Source: Plecoglossus altivelis (taxonomy: Eukaryota > Chordata > Actinopteri > Osmeriformes > Plecoglossidae). Taken from it: a stretch of 64,000 nucleotides of DNA. Positions 10,520 to 21,500 of this stretch are shown in pieces. Location of the stretch: contig BROE01000007.1 of assembly GCA_036571765.1 (NCBI GenBank), positions 7,814,026 to 7,878,025 on the forward strand. Reading direction: 5' to 3'. The notes under the pieces were generated by a model. The model worked only from the letters and a program-made list of their open reading frames with translations, was not told the DNA's origin and searched no databases. How positions within the stretch are numbered: position 1 is the stretch's first letter; every line of letters starts with the position of its first letter. The position numbers and the translations under genes were made by a program.

Positions 10520-11210
10520 ATGAGACTGTCGATATCCACCACTGATTATTGTCTGTCAGGGCAAGCCTTACACACCTAGAACACCCGGGAGCACAGCAGA
10601 GGACACACACACACACACACATATCATCCAGGGGTGGGAGTGAAGGTTGTGTGTGTGTGTGTGTTAGGCCAAGGCCTGGTACAGCCAAGGACCAAAGGAC
10701 ACAGATGAATGCGTGTGTGCGTGTGACAGACCTCTCTAGAGAGAAAAAGGTGACTTTATGTCCACAACCATCAATTCTTCTGGCCTTGCCTCCCCGGCAA
10801 CTCCATCTCACCTCTCTATCACTCGTTCTTTCTCTGTCTCGCTCGCTCCATCTGTCTCACTCGCTCCATCTGTCTCTCTCTCGCTCGCTTTCGCCCTTTC
10901 CACTTCTATTTACTGTCTGTCCATCTACCTCCTCAACAGTGCTCCTTTCACCCCACTGCCATCGCACATAACGCTCCACACTGACTCCACCTCTCCCTCC
11001 TCCACCTCTCCCTCCTCCTCCCTCCCTCCTCCACCTCTCCCTCCTCCCTCCACCCCTCCTCCCTCCCTCCACCCCTCCCTCCCTCATCCTCCCTCCCTCC
11101 TCCCGCTCTTTGTCACTGACAGCTCTGTGTTGGAGGTGAGGATGATCAGACTTGGCTGCTCTTCACCTTGGTACACCTCTCATGAACCTCTCTCACTGTT
11201 TAACACCACA

Positions 11211-11248
<38 letters not shown>
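10520..11248. repeat. Right copy of the 729-bp duplication
   Basis: Identical to 9781-10509. The right copy continues through a longer CA/CAAA compound repeat (to about 11360) into unique DNA. This is the expected picture if the left contig simply ended in the CA repeat. Confidence 0.9.
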
Positions 11249-11256
<8 letters not shown>

Positions 11257-11360
11257 AACACACACACACACACACACAGAAGCACACACAAACACACACA
11301 CACACACTCACACAAACACACACACACACAAACACACACAAACACACACACACACACAGA
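11212..11360. repeat. CA/CAAACA compound microsatellite
   Basis: About 150 bases of CA with regular AAACACA and AGAAGCACACA interruptions. Lys-Thr-His frames are repeat translations. Confidence 0.9.
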
Positions 11361-11364
11361 CATA

Positions 11365-11900
11365 AAGTACGATATGTGCCGTAGAGCACAAAGAAATGGA
11401 GCCTGTAAAGAAGAGATTTGCTGTTTGACGAAGGGACTTGTTTTTATTTGTTATTAGATCAGATGCTTCGCCATCACAAGCTGTTATCCAAAGTGACATT
11501 CCCAAAGACTGTACAAGGTGCAGTGGAAGATGCTCTTCATGGCTTAAACAGTATTTCACTGGTAATTACTAACCACAGCTCAGCTAGCAGGCCCTGTAAA
11601 CAGTAATACTATTGCAATCATTTAATAATAATAATAAAGCTGAGACTAACTACAGTACAACAATGACATGCAGCAAAATCAACCTCATGTCGAGCGGGTA
11701 GTGTCTTAGCAGACAGTGGGACACCTCAAACACATTCAGAGAAGGTTCCAGTTAGCATTGTATCGTACTGAATCACAAAGCTGCATTTCTGAACTGACAT
11801 TCGTGTTGCAGATCGGATTGAGAGTTTACATTTTCTGTTCTGTAATTTTGGAGGAAGTATTAACCACCTTGTTGGCACCGTTTTCCTGCCACCCCACCCC
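11365..11900. other. Unique noncoding DNA, possible old mobile-element trace
   Basis: High-complexity sequence with a short (AAT)n at about 11622-11635. The phrase TTATCCAAAGTGACATTC near 11483 resembles the TTATCCAAAGCGACTT word found in many fish repeats, but I cannot define element ends. An ORF across 11716-11900 has no recognisable domain. Confidence 0.35.
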
Positions 11901-11980
11901 AACACACACTCACACACTCTAAGGCAGACACAAATACATACCATTGCACAACAAATGCTCTTCCTCCAATCAGGCGAACA

Positions 11981-12091
11981 CACTTTTCCTCCACACACAC
12001 ACACTCTCTTCCTCCACACATACACACACACACTTTTCCTCCACACATACACACACACTTTTCCTCCACACATGCACACACATATTTTCCT

Positions 12092-12124
<33 letters not shown>
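11981..12124. repeat. TTTTCCTCCACACA cassette repeat ending in (CA)n
   Basis: TTCCTCCACACA plus a variable CA run is repeated about five times, with a 22-29 bp period, and ends in about 32 bases of CA. It resembles a minisatellite that grew out of a CA microsatellite. Confidence 0.75.
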
Positions 12125-12127
<3 letters not shown>

Positions 12128-12189
12128 CTTTCAGCCAGCCAGTTCCATCAGGAAGCACCAGCACACTTTGAAGAGCCTGAAGGCACAAC

Positions 12190-12780
12190 AAAGCCCTTCC
12201 CTCGCTCCCCATCCTCTCCTCCCTTCATCCCTCCCTTCATCCCTCGCTTCATCCCTCTGTTCAGCTCAGGGGGCCCCGTGCTGGCAAAACTCAAATCCCT
12301 CCCTCTTCCCCTCCTCTCCTCCCTGCCTTCCTCTCTTCTCTTCACTTTCGATCCATCCCTTCCCTCAGTTGAGGACTGGGAGTCTTCCATGTTCCCTCCC
12401 CCTCCAAACTTCCCCTGATCCCTCTCTTTATCCCTCTATTTAGCACACGGAGCCCTGCAGTTGAACCGCCACTTCTCTCCCTTCTGCCCTCCTTTCCTCC
12501 TCTCATCCCTTCCTCGTTCAGTCCATTCCGTTGGCTTCTCTAAAGCTCTCCTGTCCAACCAGCAGCCTATTCTGTCCTAAAATCCATCACCTGCCCTCCC
12601 TCCCACCTCCTCACCCACCTCTCCACCATGCCTTTCCAAAAATAAGTAAAGTGAGGACTCTTCTGTAGAATGGAGAGAGGGAGCGGAGGAGACAGGGAGA
12701 GGAGGAGACAGGGAGAGGAGGAGAGAAGGAGCGGAGGAGAGGGAGAGGAGGAGGGAAGGGGAGGCCTGGAGCGATACACA
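12190..12780. repeat. Pyrimidine-rich then purine-rich low-complexity region
   Basis: The plus strand is CCCTTCATCCCTC-rich to about 12560, with unique sequence to 12660. An AGGAGACAGGGAGAGGAGG-type purine minisatellite (period about 18-21) then runs from 12668 to 12765. No coding signal. Confidence 0.55.
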
Positions 12781-12869
12781 GACGCTAACTACACTCCTGT
12801 AGCTTGAACCCAAAAATCACAGCCCCCCCTCAGCTTTTTGCTGAAACATTGCCTAGGAGGATGGAAGGG

Positions 12870-13052
12870 GGGCTCTCTCTCACACACACACACACACTCT
12901 CTCTCTCTTCTTCTCTCACATAACCCCTCTCCCTTTTTTTCTCTCACAAAACCCTTCTCTCCCTCTCTCTTTCTCTCCCTCTCTCTGTCTCCCTCTCTCT
13001 GTCTCTCTCTCTCTCACACACACCCTCTCTTCCTCTCACACACATCCCCCCC

Positions 13053-13119
<67 letters not shown>

Positions 13120-13130
13120 TACACAAACAC
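12870..13130. repeat. CA/CT compound repeat with a 70-base (CT)n core
   Basis: CT and CACA blocks alternate. 13051-13120 is nearly pure CT. Ser-Leu/Arg-Glu frames are repeat translations. Confidence 0.85.
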
Positions 13131-13288
13131 ACATGTGCACACTGCAGGGAGCATCCTAGGACAGTCATAAAATGCTCCCTCCATTGGCAGGTATAAAGCA
13201 GGCAGGTTAGTTTAGAGCACACTGCCTGCCAAAAGCCTGTCAAAGTCAACATTGTAGCACTCTGCTCTCGCTCTCTTCCACTGACCTC

Positions 13289-13443
13289 TACTCTGCTCAC
13301 TCCTGCCTCTACTCTGGTCTACTCTGCTCACTCCTGCCTCTACTCTGGTCTACTCTGCTCACTCCTGCCTCTACTCTGGTCTACTGTGCTCACTCCTGCC
13401 TCTACTCTGGTCTACTCTGCTCACTCCTGCCTCTACTCTGGTC
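13289..13443. repeat. 31-bp minisatellite, five copies
   Basis: The unit starting TACTCTGCTCACTCC and ending in ACTCTGGTC is repeated at 13289, 13320, 13351, 13382 and 13413. Four copies are identical and the fourth has one C-to-G change. It degrades into TGCTCTGCTGTATTCTGCC-like words to about 13490. Near-identity implies recent expansion. Confidence 0.9.
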
Positions 13444-13489
13444 TGCTCTGCTGTATTCTGCCATACTCTATCCTGCTGTGCTCTACTCT

Positions 13490-13990
13490 TGAGGATAGTT
13501 TTAGAGCAGATGACTTCCTGCAATACTTCCTCCACCCTCAAGGTGGGGATCTACTGAGCTTTGTCTCACTTCATCCAAGAGAACGCCAGCTTGTCTTTAC
13601 CAAAGAAGCAAGGTGTTTATATAAACACAATCCCAAACTTCCTTTCAGAGGAGACCCCCCTTTGTGACAGGGCCGGCTCTCTCGGCGGATCGCTCCAGAT
13701 CAAAGGGACCACAGCCAAAGTTGGGTTCTTCAGATCCTAAACTTGACTCACTTAGGAGTCAGCAGAACAGACAACACTGAAGAGAGCAACTTAGCAGTGG
13801 TGGGCGCACATGAAAGAGTTGGTACTTAGAGAGGAGAGCAGCACACGGTGGAGAAGAGACAAACCGTCAAACTCTTAACAGCTAAACAATTACGATGCCG
13901 CAGAAACATACAGCAGGATTAGCATAATAAAGGAAGTGTTCGACACCGGGACACAGATAATGATGGGGGGCTAGAAATAGTTCTGTTAAT
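13490..13990. other. Unique noncoding DNA
   Basis: High complexity with a few CpG (CTCTCGGCGGATCG near 13680). No convincing exon, RNA gene or element. Confidence 0.4.
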
Positions 13991-14008
13991 GTGAACGCGC
14001 ACACATAC

Positions 14009-14140
14009 ATTTGCACATACACGTAGGCACGCACACACGTAGGCACACACACATTTGCACATACACGTAGGCACGCATACACGTAGGCACACACACATTT
14101 GCTCATACACGTAGGCACGCACACACGTAGGCACACACAC
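14009..14140. repeat. 44-bp minisatellite, three copies
   Basis: The unit opens with ATTTGCACATACACGTAGG and carries a second ACACGTAGGCAC. Copies start at 14009, 14053 and 14097 with a few substitutions. More CA-rich DNA runs to about 14215. Confidence 0.85.
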
Positions 14141-14339
14141 ACACTGGCACGTGTGGTTGAGCCTGCACACATACACACACATACACGCACACACTGAGCA
14201 CACACACAGGTGTATTGTATTGCTTAGTCGGTAGGTCTTGTAATGAGGTGATATTGGATTGAGCAGTCCCACTTGAGCAGATGTAGGAGCCAGACTGGGA
14301 AGGCACCAAGTGTTGGTGCACCTGCAGATTCAAGCTGAC

Positions 14340-14640
14340 TTTGTGGTCATCCTGCCACTCACTGTGACATCATCATCATCTCATCATGACCTCCCTTCCC
14401 CTTCTGTATGTCACTGCCGCCTGTATGTGAAATCCCACTGTAAGACATCACTGTCTTCTATGTGATCACTGAAATCAATGTCCTATCTGAATAGCATTAG
14501 TTGCACTTATTTATGGGACCACTGTCTTGTTGTATGACATCACTGGTCCTTCTTTATGAAATTGTTGGCCTCTATATGACATACCAAGTCTTTCTGTATG
14601 ACATCACTGGTCATTCTATGTGACATCATTGCCAATTTCT
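14340..14640. repeat. Degenerate repeat built on TGACATCA words
   Basis: TGACATCA or a one-base variant occurs near 14365, 14443, 14535, 14599 and 14620. An exact 18-base match (TGTATGACATCACTGGTC) is found at 14531-14548 and 14595-14612, 64 bases apart. It looks like an old tandem array. The word also resembles a CRE/ATF site (TGACGTCA with a CpG loss). Confidence 0.5.
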
Positions 14641-14889
14641 ACCAAAGTGACAGCAGAACGACAGCATCACTGACGCTGCCATGGCAACCCTTTGGTAAAG
14701 ACACAACTTCCCTCTGCTTATGTCCAATGCTCCACCCTCCGAGCCATGCCCAAGTGTCAGAAGAAGTGCGTTTGTGTGTCTGTGGTCTGTGTGCAGTATG
14801 TGTCTCTGCCTGGATGGTAATTGTCAGGGTTTGGCAGGGCAATCAGTTCCATGCCACTGAACGCCACGTCTCGACATGTTCTATAGCAA

Positions 14890-15049
14890 GTCTCGAGACA
14901 CACACACACACTCTCTCACACACACTCAACTCTCTCACACACACACACACCCTCTAGACGCCTGACCCACACACCTGTTCACTGGTGTGAGACGGATGTG
15001 AGAATCCTGTTCCCTACTGCCTTGGCACAGAGGAACACCGGAACTCTCC

Positions 15050-15100
<51 letters not shown>

Positions 15101-15290
15101 CCTCGCCTTCCCTCTCCCTTGCTCTCTCTCACATCCGCCCTCAGTCCCCTTCTCTCTCTCTCTTTCTCTCATTCTCCCTCTCCTCCTCTAGCTTGTCCTC
15201 CCCCCCCCCTCCCGCTCTCTCATCTTTCTCTCCCTATCATCCACGCTCGGTCTCTCTCTCACTTGCTCGCTCTTTTTCTCCATCCCTTCC
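14890..15290. repeat. CA block, (CT)n block and CT-rich tract
   Basis: CA/CT at about 14899-14950, nearly pure CT at about 15050-15097, then CT-rich filler. Between these, 14950-15045 is unique. Confidence 0.8.
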
Positions 15291-15299
15291 TCCTCTTCC

Positions 15300-15664
15300 A
15301 TGGCCTGCGTGCCAGAGTTGGAGAAGTTAAGTCCTTAAATAACCCACAGTGTGTCTGATTCGACCTATTCTGTACGTGCGCACACACACTCGTGCACACG
15401 CACATAATATCTGCAAACTTTATAAGCGAGACTTGTCTGCATGCTGCCAAGAGGTTTACAGGCCAGAGATATAAACACGGCCCGTACGCCACGCTCTTGC
15501 CGCCAATCCCAGGCCAGCAGGCTAACGACTTTTACGATGATCATAATATTACCGCTGGTTTGCAATCCCCCACCCCCACTGTCAACAGCAACACCAGAGA
15601 CAGGGGCTGAGGACATTCATATAGACATGTTTGCATGAGTCCACCCACCCACGTGTCTATCTGC

Positions 15665-15702
<38 letters not shown>

Positions 15703-16170
15703 ACCCCCACACACAGACATGTTTGCCTCACACAATGACAGGAAAGACATGTGCCACAGTCTCCAGGGAACAGCAGCCTACACAGACATAGCTTCTGAGG
15801 ACGCCCTGAAACTGTAATAAGCGTGTGTGTGTGTGTGTGTCTGTGTGTGTGTGCATGGAGTGTGGCCCCAAGGGAAGCCGCTGTATAGTGACAGCCTCTT
15901 AGCAGCCGGAATGTTCTAAAGACAGCATCAGTGCTTCGACTGAAAACAGACACGTCTATTATCCTACCCAGAATACAGGCCTCCTGCCTGGACACATACA
16001 GTACGTATTTAAGACTGATGACTCCAGGTTAACAATAGGTCAACCATAACAGGTAAACACTTAAGTAAACAAATAAACACACTCATTCTTTCAATTTCCC
16101 TCTCCCACTCTCTTCCATTCTCCTTCTCCCCTTGTTTCTCTCACCCTCACTCCTATCACAGAAGGTCCAC
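15300..16170. other. Unique DNA with TG blocks
   Basis: Unique stretches at 15300-15660, 15710-15820 and 15860-16130 are separated by about 33 bases of GT (15668-15700) and TG repeats near 15821-15852. No coding or RNA signal recognised. Confidence 0.45.
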
Positions 16171-16173
16171 CAT

Positions 16174-16174
<1 letters not shown>

Positions 16175-16228
<54 letters not shown>
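16175..16228. repeat. (CA)27 microsatellite
   Basis: 54 uninterrupted bases of CA. Confidence 0.92.
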
Positions 16229-16229
<1 letters not shown>

Positions 16230-16615
16230 CCCAGACACTAAAAGTAGTGACTAAAGTCAGCTTCACTCTCCATCCCAGCCCCTCCCCCTGTTTCCCCACA
16301 CACGCCAACACCACCACCTCCTCTATCATCCACCAAGCCGTGTCCCCCACCTCCCTCTCTCGTGGCTTCATGGTTGGAGTTCCATAGAAGCCCAATAATG
16401 AAGAGACTGCAGCCTGTTAACAAGAGTAGGGAAGGGGGGGGTAGAACTGAAGGAGAGAAAAGGAAGAGAGGACACATAAATATTGAAACCCAGTCCCCAG
16501 CGTCCAGCGAAAGAGAGGCGCCATGCCTCTTTCCTTCTAATCTGTCTATAAATATCCCTCACTTTTCCCTGTGGTTGGATACCAACTTCAGACAGAGAAA
16601 GAAAGGAGTGATGGA
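16230..16615. other. Unique noncoding DNA
   Basis: Includes a GTAGGGAAGGGGGGG purine stretch near 16425. Open frames on both strands have no recognisable domain. Confidence 0.4.
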
Positions 16616-16662
16616 GTGATGGAGGGAGGGAGGGAGGAAGGGAGGGAGGGAGCAGAGGAAGG
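16612..16662. repeat. (GGGA)n purine repeat
   Basis: GGAGGGAGGGAGGAAGGGAGG-type repeat on the plus strand. Confidence 0.75.
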
Positions 16663-16729
16663 GACAGATGGAGTCTGTTCTGAGGACAACGGGTGGCAGG
16701 GTGTATGTGTCAGCATTTTCAGGCTGGGA

Positions 16730-17105
16730 GCACCCCCACACCACACCCCCACACCACACCACCACACCCCACCACCACGCTCCACACCCCACACCCCATG
16801 CCCCACACCACCATACCCCACACCCCTACACCCCCACACCTCACACCCCCACGCCCAACACCCCCACACCCCACTCCCATCCCTCACTCCCACACCCTCA
16901 CCAAAAGCCCCACACCCCCATGAACCCACACCCCCATGAACCTACACCCCCACAACCCCCATGACCCCACACCCACATGACCCCACACTCACACACCCAC
17001 ACACCCCCACACCCCCCATGACCCCACACCCTCATGACCCCACAGCCCTACACCCCCACACCCCCATGACCCCACACCCACACACCCCCATCCCTATCCC
17101 TCCAT
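16730..17105 (-). repeat. C-rich CACCCC/CATGACCCCACA minisatellite, G-quadruplex-prone on minus strand
   Basis: About 370 bases of CACCCC and ACACCCCCAC words, with CATGACCCCACACCC units toward the right end. The minus strand therefore carries dozens of GGGG/GGGTG runs. Frames such as HPHTPT are repeat translations. Confidence 0.85.
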
Positions 17106-17159
17106 CTCTCACATTCTCATGCACACACTCACCCAGTCTCTTTTTCTCTCCTCCCTGCC

Positions 17160-17310
17160 AGACAATTGGAGGGGTGGGTGAGGAGGGGAGGGAGCAAAGG
17201 GTCTTGGTGGTCAATGGAAGGATGGATAGAGGGAAGGCAAGGAGAGGGGGATAGAAGGGAGGGAGGGAGAGAGGGAAGGAGAGAGGGGAGGAGAGAGGGA
17301 GGGGCGCAGA
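17160..17310. repeat. Purine-rich GGGAGGGAGAG tract
   Basis: GGAGG/GGGAGG words dominate the plus strand, with unique interruptions. Confidence 0.65.
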
Positions 17311-17829
17311 GGTCTGGTTACACCGACTGGGCTGGTCTCTACCCGTGGGGAGCGTCTGGATTCAGAACACTACTCTGGCACCATGGAGACGACCAGCCTG
17401 TCACACTCGCTAGCACACGCACAGACACGCACACACACACTCGCATGAACTCGCACATCCACTAAAAACTCATCCACACACAGACTCATGCACACTCACA
17501 CACACACAGCCAGCTTGTCAGGCGGTGTGTTAAAATGGAGAAAACAGCTTGTCCTCCTCACAGCTGTCATGTCCTCCTGACAGAAACAGAGACCAGACAC
17601 ACTCCTCCAATGCTCCCCATCTTTACTCTTCCTTTCTCTGCCTCTCTTCACCTTCCCTACTTTCAGTCCTCCATCACTATCATCCTCTCTCTGTTCTCTC
17701 TCTTCCCACAGTTGATGTGCTGAGACTGTCACAATGGGGGAGAGGATATTCGGTTAGATATTTATGCCTGTTGAGGGGTAATACCCTTCAAGTGAAGCTT
17801 TGAGCTTCACCCGGTCTTTGGATTCCCAT

Positions 17830-17830
<1 letters not shown>
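17310..17830. other. Unique DNA with CA blocks and two adjacent hairpins
   Basis: CA-rich at about 17420-17510. From 17770 to 17810 two small hairpins follow each other: an 8-of-9 stem TTGAGGGGT/ACCCTTCAA, then the perfect GTGAAGCT-TTG-AGCTTCAC. See findings. Confidence 0.5.

Positions 17831-17834
<4 letters not shown>

Positions 17835-17916
<82 letters not shown>
17835..17916. repeat. (CA)41 microsatellite
   Basis: 82 uninterrupted bases of CA, the longest pure dinucleotide run in the window. Confidence 0.95.
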
Positions 17917-17922
<6 letters not shown>

Positions 17923-17929
17923 CTACATT

Positions 17930-18330
17930 AGGTCTGTCTGCATTAGGCCAGTGTTTGCCTATTTAGGTTGATTGTCTTTCATGTGTGTTTCCCGTCCCTG
18001 CATGGCGCCTCGTCTTCCTGCAGCTCTCCGGCTTCAAACGCGGCGCTGACCTCATTTCCCCGCCCCCCTGTCGAGCTGGCTGGCCGCAGATGGCCAGGCA
18101 GGGGGAGTCAAGCGAACCACTCACAACAACATAGCTTTGTTTCATTCATTTCTGCCGGAGCGGGGAGTCTCTGTGGTCAGGCTAGGGTTAGGGTTTAGCA
18201 ATGCCTGTTTGTGTGTGTGCTTACTGGAGTGTGTCCGTGCATGCATGCCTGTGTGTGTTTTCTGTTGGTTTGTGTTTTTGTTTTGGACATCTTGTCATTC
18301 AGTTATTAGCGCTTGTTATAGCATTCAGGC
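17930..18330. other. Unique DNA, moderately GC-rich around 18000-18120
   Basis: 18000-18120 carries about eight CpG and a GC-box-like CCCCGCCCCCC, mildly promoter-like. GGGTTAGGGTTT near 18185 is only two telomere-like units. No exon seen. Confidence 0.35.
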
Positions 18331-18331
18331 T

Positions 18332-18334
<3 letters not shown>

Positions 18335-18409
<75 letters not shown>

Positions 18410-18410
18410 A
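18335..18410. repeat. (GA)n microsatellite
   Basis: About 75 bases of GA with one GACAGA interruption. A (GT)n run follows at about 18441-18470. Confidence 0.92.
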
Positions 18411-18559
18411 CAAAGACAAGGGGTACAGATAGGTTTGAGTAAGTGTGTGTGTGTGTGTGTGTGTGTGTGTTCAGGGGCAAAATACTGCTCTGTATTTCTG
18501 CCCTGTCTGCCTCATGTCATTCAAAAACCCTGATTGACTGGTCAATTACAGACACCCAC

Positions 18560-19060
18560 ATGAAGCAACATGCACGCGCACACACAAGCAAACACACACA
18601 CACATTTGTCCACAAGTCAATCAGAAATGATTGAGGTTTTAATTAAAGTGGGAGAACATGGGACCACTTGGCCCCAGTCACGTACTGCACACTATAAATT
18701 ACACACACACATAGGCTAATGTGCATATACAAACATGGGGCAGCGTGTGTATGTGTGTATGTATGCATGTATGTATGTGTGTGTTTGTTTGTTTTTGGAA
18801 GGAATAACCTTCACCTGCCACCTCTAACATGCTCCAAATTCAAAGTAAACAAATAAACATAACAATATGCATAGGAAACACACCCACAGCCCTAATAGAC
18901 AGATGGACTCTAATGGGACATTCTCATTGGCTCCAGGGAGTTTTTCTCCAATCAGACAGCAGAGTTGAACTCCACACAACCTCAGTGGCCCTGGTGCTCC
19001 AGCCAGCAACAGAGGGTAAACAGCCCTGTTAGAGCTCATGCATACACATACATCTACACA
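18560..19060. other. Unique DNA with small CA/TG blocks
   Basis: Short CA runs near 18590-18604 and TATG/TGTA words at about 18745-18790. Remainder unique, no gene signal. Confidence 0.4.
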
Positions 19061-19269
19061 CACACACAATTACAGTTTCTCTCCAGGATAGAGGCATCCA
19101 TTCATCCCCACAGCCCATCTGTCCAACAAGAGACTTGCTTCCAGGCCTGAGAGCCATCACACACACATACACACACACAGTACTTAGCTCAGTGCAAACA
19201 AATTGTCCATTTGCTGTAAGTGAGCGAGGCAGGGAGAGGCCAGTAACAAGCACACAAATGCACATCCAT

Positions 19270-19277
19270 ACACACAC

Positions 19278-19350
<73 letters not shown>
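19270..19350. repeat. (CT)n(CA)n compound microsatellite
   Basis: About 22 bases of CT (19277-19298) pass directly into about 52 bases of CA (19299-19350). Confidence 0.92.
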
Positions 19351-19352
<2 letters not shown>

Positions 19353-19399
19353 GAACAGTATCCTGGAGACCCGGCTGACAGCTAGCTGCTAATGATATT

Positions 19400-20857
19400 A
19401 CTGAGCAGTCTGCTAGGTGGAGAGAGAGAGATAGAGAGAGGGATAGGGAAAGGAATAATCAAAAAGAAAGAGTGAGGGAGAGAGAGAGAGAGAGAGGTAA
19501 AGGTTATAACCTCTCATTGTTCCCATAACAATAGACTGTTTTACTGGTAATGGGAGTGTTGCTGGCTCATCAACAGCACCGCTAGAATTTCATTTCAAAT
19601 GAGCCAGCCAATGAACCCATCAAACAAAGGTGATTGGTCGTTTGCTGCCGAGGTTGAATGATCGTTGGACAGTTTGTCTGAGCCTCTGTGGGTGAGGATG
19701 TGCGGATGGCAGGTGATTCTGCATGGACCAATCAGAGCAGATGGGGAAGTGCTAAACGCCATGGTAATGCCATCTTATCTGGCGTGGTCCATCAGTTCCA
19801 GACAGTAGGTTTGTGGAGAAGCACAGAGCCATCATCCCAGACGAGACACCAGACACTGTTGGAGTGCTTGCAACACTCGCTTGCTCGTGAGGCTCTCTGA
19901 AACACTCGAAATGTAAAATATGGGAGAAAACTTTCTGCATTTGAGAACTTTGGAACTGGCACTTTCAAACGGGTGGGATTCCAGTGACAAGAGAAGCAGT
20001 CCTCCTCCATGCTTCAGCAGCTTGCTCCTGTGTGTTGGTGTGGCGCAGTCCTTGAGAGAGAGGAGAGCAGGCCCACTCACAGGCCAGGAGGGAACATACC
20101 TTGCAACAGCTTAACAAATGAAACAGTGGTGCTGAAGAGATGAATACAATGTGTTGCATTCATGTTTTGATAGCGCAGATTTCTGCAGAATGATGACTCC
20201 TTCACCCCTCTCTGATCTCTCGTGATGCAGAGAACAAGAGACAACAGGACAAGAGTGAAGGAGATCAACTTAACCACAGAAAGGAAAATATGCCATCCTT
20301 GTAGCTGAAGGCTGGAGACTGTGGGGAAAATACACGGTGTCTGTTGAAAAGTATTTCACTGTGAAATCTTTGATTTCAGCTTTTTAAGACAGGCTTGTTG
20401 GCGGCAAAGGTGTGGGAACAGCCACGTACCACCATGGGAGCACAAAGAAGACATGTAGCGTATTTAGATTTTGTGTGGAGACAGTATCGCCTGTGTACAG
20501 TTTGGTTATATCTAGTGCAAAAATATAATTATGAAACAGGAAGCTGAAATCAAGTAATCCGATTGGTTCAAAGCCATGTATAGTTTGGAACAAATGCAAT
20601 GATTAGATGGTGCTTAGACCGAATGCAATGGCTAGACGGGCTACTCATTCGTCTGTCTGTCTGTCTACCTCCTTCCCAACAATAGCCCAGCAGTGCATTC
20701 ATGTATTTTGGGGAATGTCTTTAAAGGGAGGATGTGGGATATTTTGGTTTGAATTCTTTTGAACTCCTGCCAAAATGGCTCGGTTCTAAAAACGTGCCAA
20801 CTCAGCCTTTAATTGTTGGCAGGTAGTGTGTGCAGTACAGTATGTGGTTTATTATCT
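19400..20857. other. Largely unique block, no gene recognised
   Basis: After GA-rich DNA at 19418-19497, about 1.3 kb of high-complexity sequence follows with no simple repeats. Overlapping minus-strand frames at 19750-20160 and one at 20384-20599 have normal composition but match nothing I know and lack paired splice sites. A 10-bp inverted repeat lies at 19561-19608. This could be intronic or intergenic unique DNA. Confidence 0.4.
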
Positions 20858-21005
20858 AGTAGCAGGTAGTGTGTGGTGTACGATATACTTTAAAGTAGCA
20901 GGTAGTCAGTGGTGTATGATATAGAGTAGCAGGTAGTCAGTGGTGTATGATATAGAGTAGCAGGTAGTCAGTGGTGTATGATATAGAGTAGCAAGTAGTC
21001 AGTGG
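20858..21005. repeat. 31-bp minisatellite, about 3.6 copies plus diverged unit
   Basis: The unit AGTAGCAGGTAGTCAGTGG followed by TGTATGATATAG starts at 20894, 20925, 20956 and 20987 (the last partial). A diverged copy with TGTGTGG precedes at about 20858. Each unit contains AGGTAGT. Confidence 0.9.
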
Positions 21006-21110
21006 CAGTAAGAGAACTGGCCATAGCTGTAAGAGAAGTGGTGAGGGTCCAGGCCCCTCAGGCAGGAGAGCTCAGAATTCAGCCTCCTCTGTTAATGAAG
21101 CTGAGGGTAC

Positions 21111-21240
21111 GTGTGTGTGTTGGTGTGGGTCTGTGTGTTGGTGTGGGTGTGTGTGTTGGTGTGGGTGTGTGTGTTGGTGTGGGTGTGTGTGTTGGTGTGG
21201 GTGTGTGTGTTGGTGTGGGTGTGTGTGTGTGGGGGAGGGT
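21111..21240. repeat. 18-bp TGGTGTGGGTGTGTGTGT minisatellite, about six copies
   Basis: The perfect 18-bp period, a multiple of three, keeps frames open on both strands (Thr-Pro-Thr-His on minus; Val-Gly/Val-Trp on plus). These are not genes. Confidence 0.9.
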
Positions 21241-21324
21241 GTTTGTTTGAAGAAGATAACATTCACCATCAAAATAACTCATCCTCAGAGATAGTATCTA
21301 ATTCTATATCCTAACAGGAAGCCT

Positions 21325-21500
21325 GCTGTCAAACACACACACACACACAAATGCACACACACAAATGCACACGCACAAACACACACACACACACACGCAC
21401 ACGCACACAAATGCACACACACAAACACACACACACACACACAAACACACATACACAAACACACACAAACACACAAACACACGCACACACAAACAACAGC
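21325..21500. repeat. CA/CAAA microsatellite
   Basis: About 175 bases of CA with frequent CAAATGCACA and CAAACACA interruptions. Confidence 0.88.

Noticed and set aside
9810..10971. Two identical 140-residue frames as a tandem gene pair
   Set aside because: Both lie inside the duplicated segment around the gap and are made of CA and CT tracts. The identity comes from the probable assembly artefact.
11440..11530. Fish DNA-transposon or SINE fragment based on TTATCCAAAGTGACA
   Set aside because: Only one short word matches a remembered repeat motif. No ends, target duplication or internal promoter could be found.
18180..18196. Interstitial telomere repeat
   Set aside because: Only two TTAGGG units are present, well within chance.
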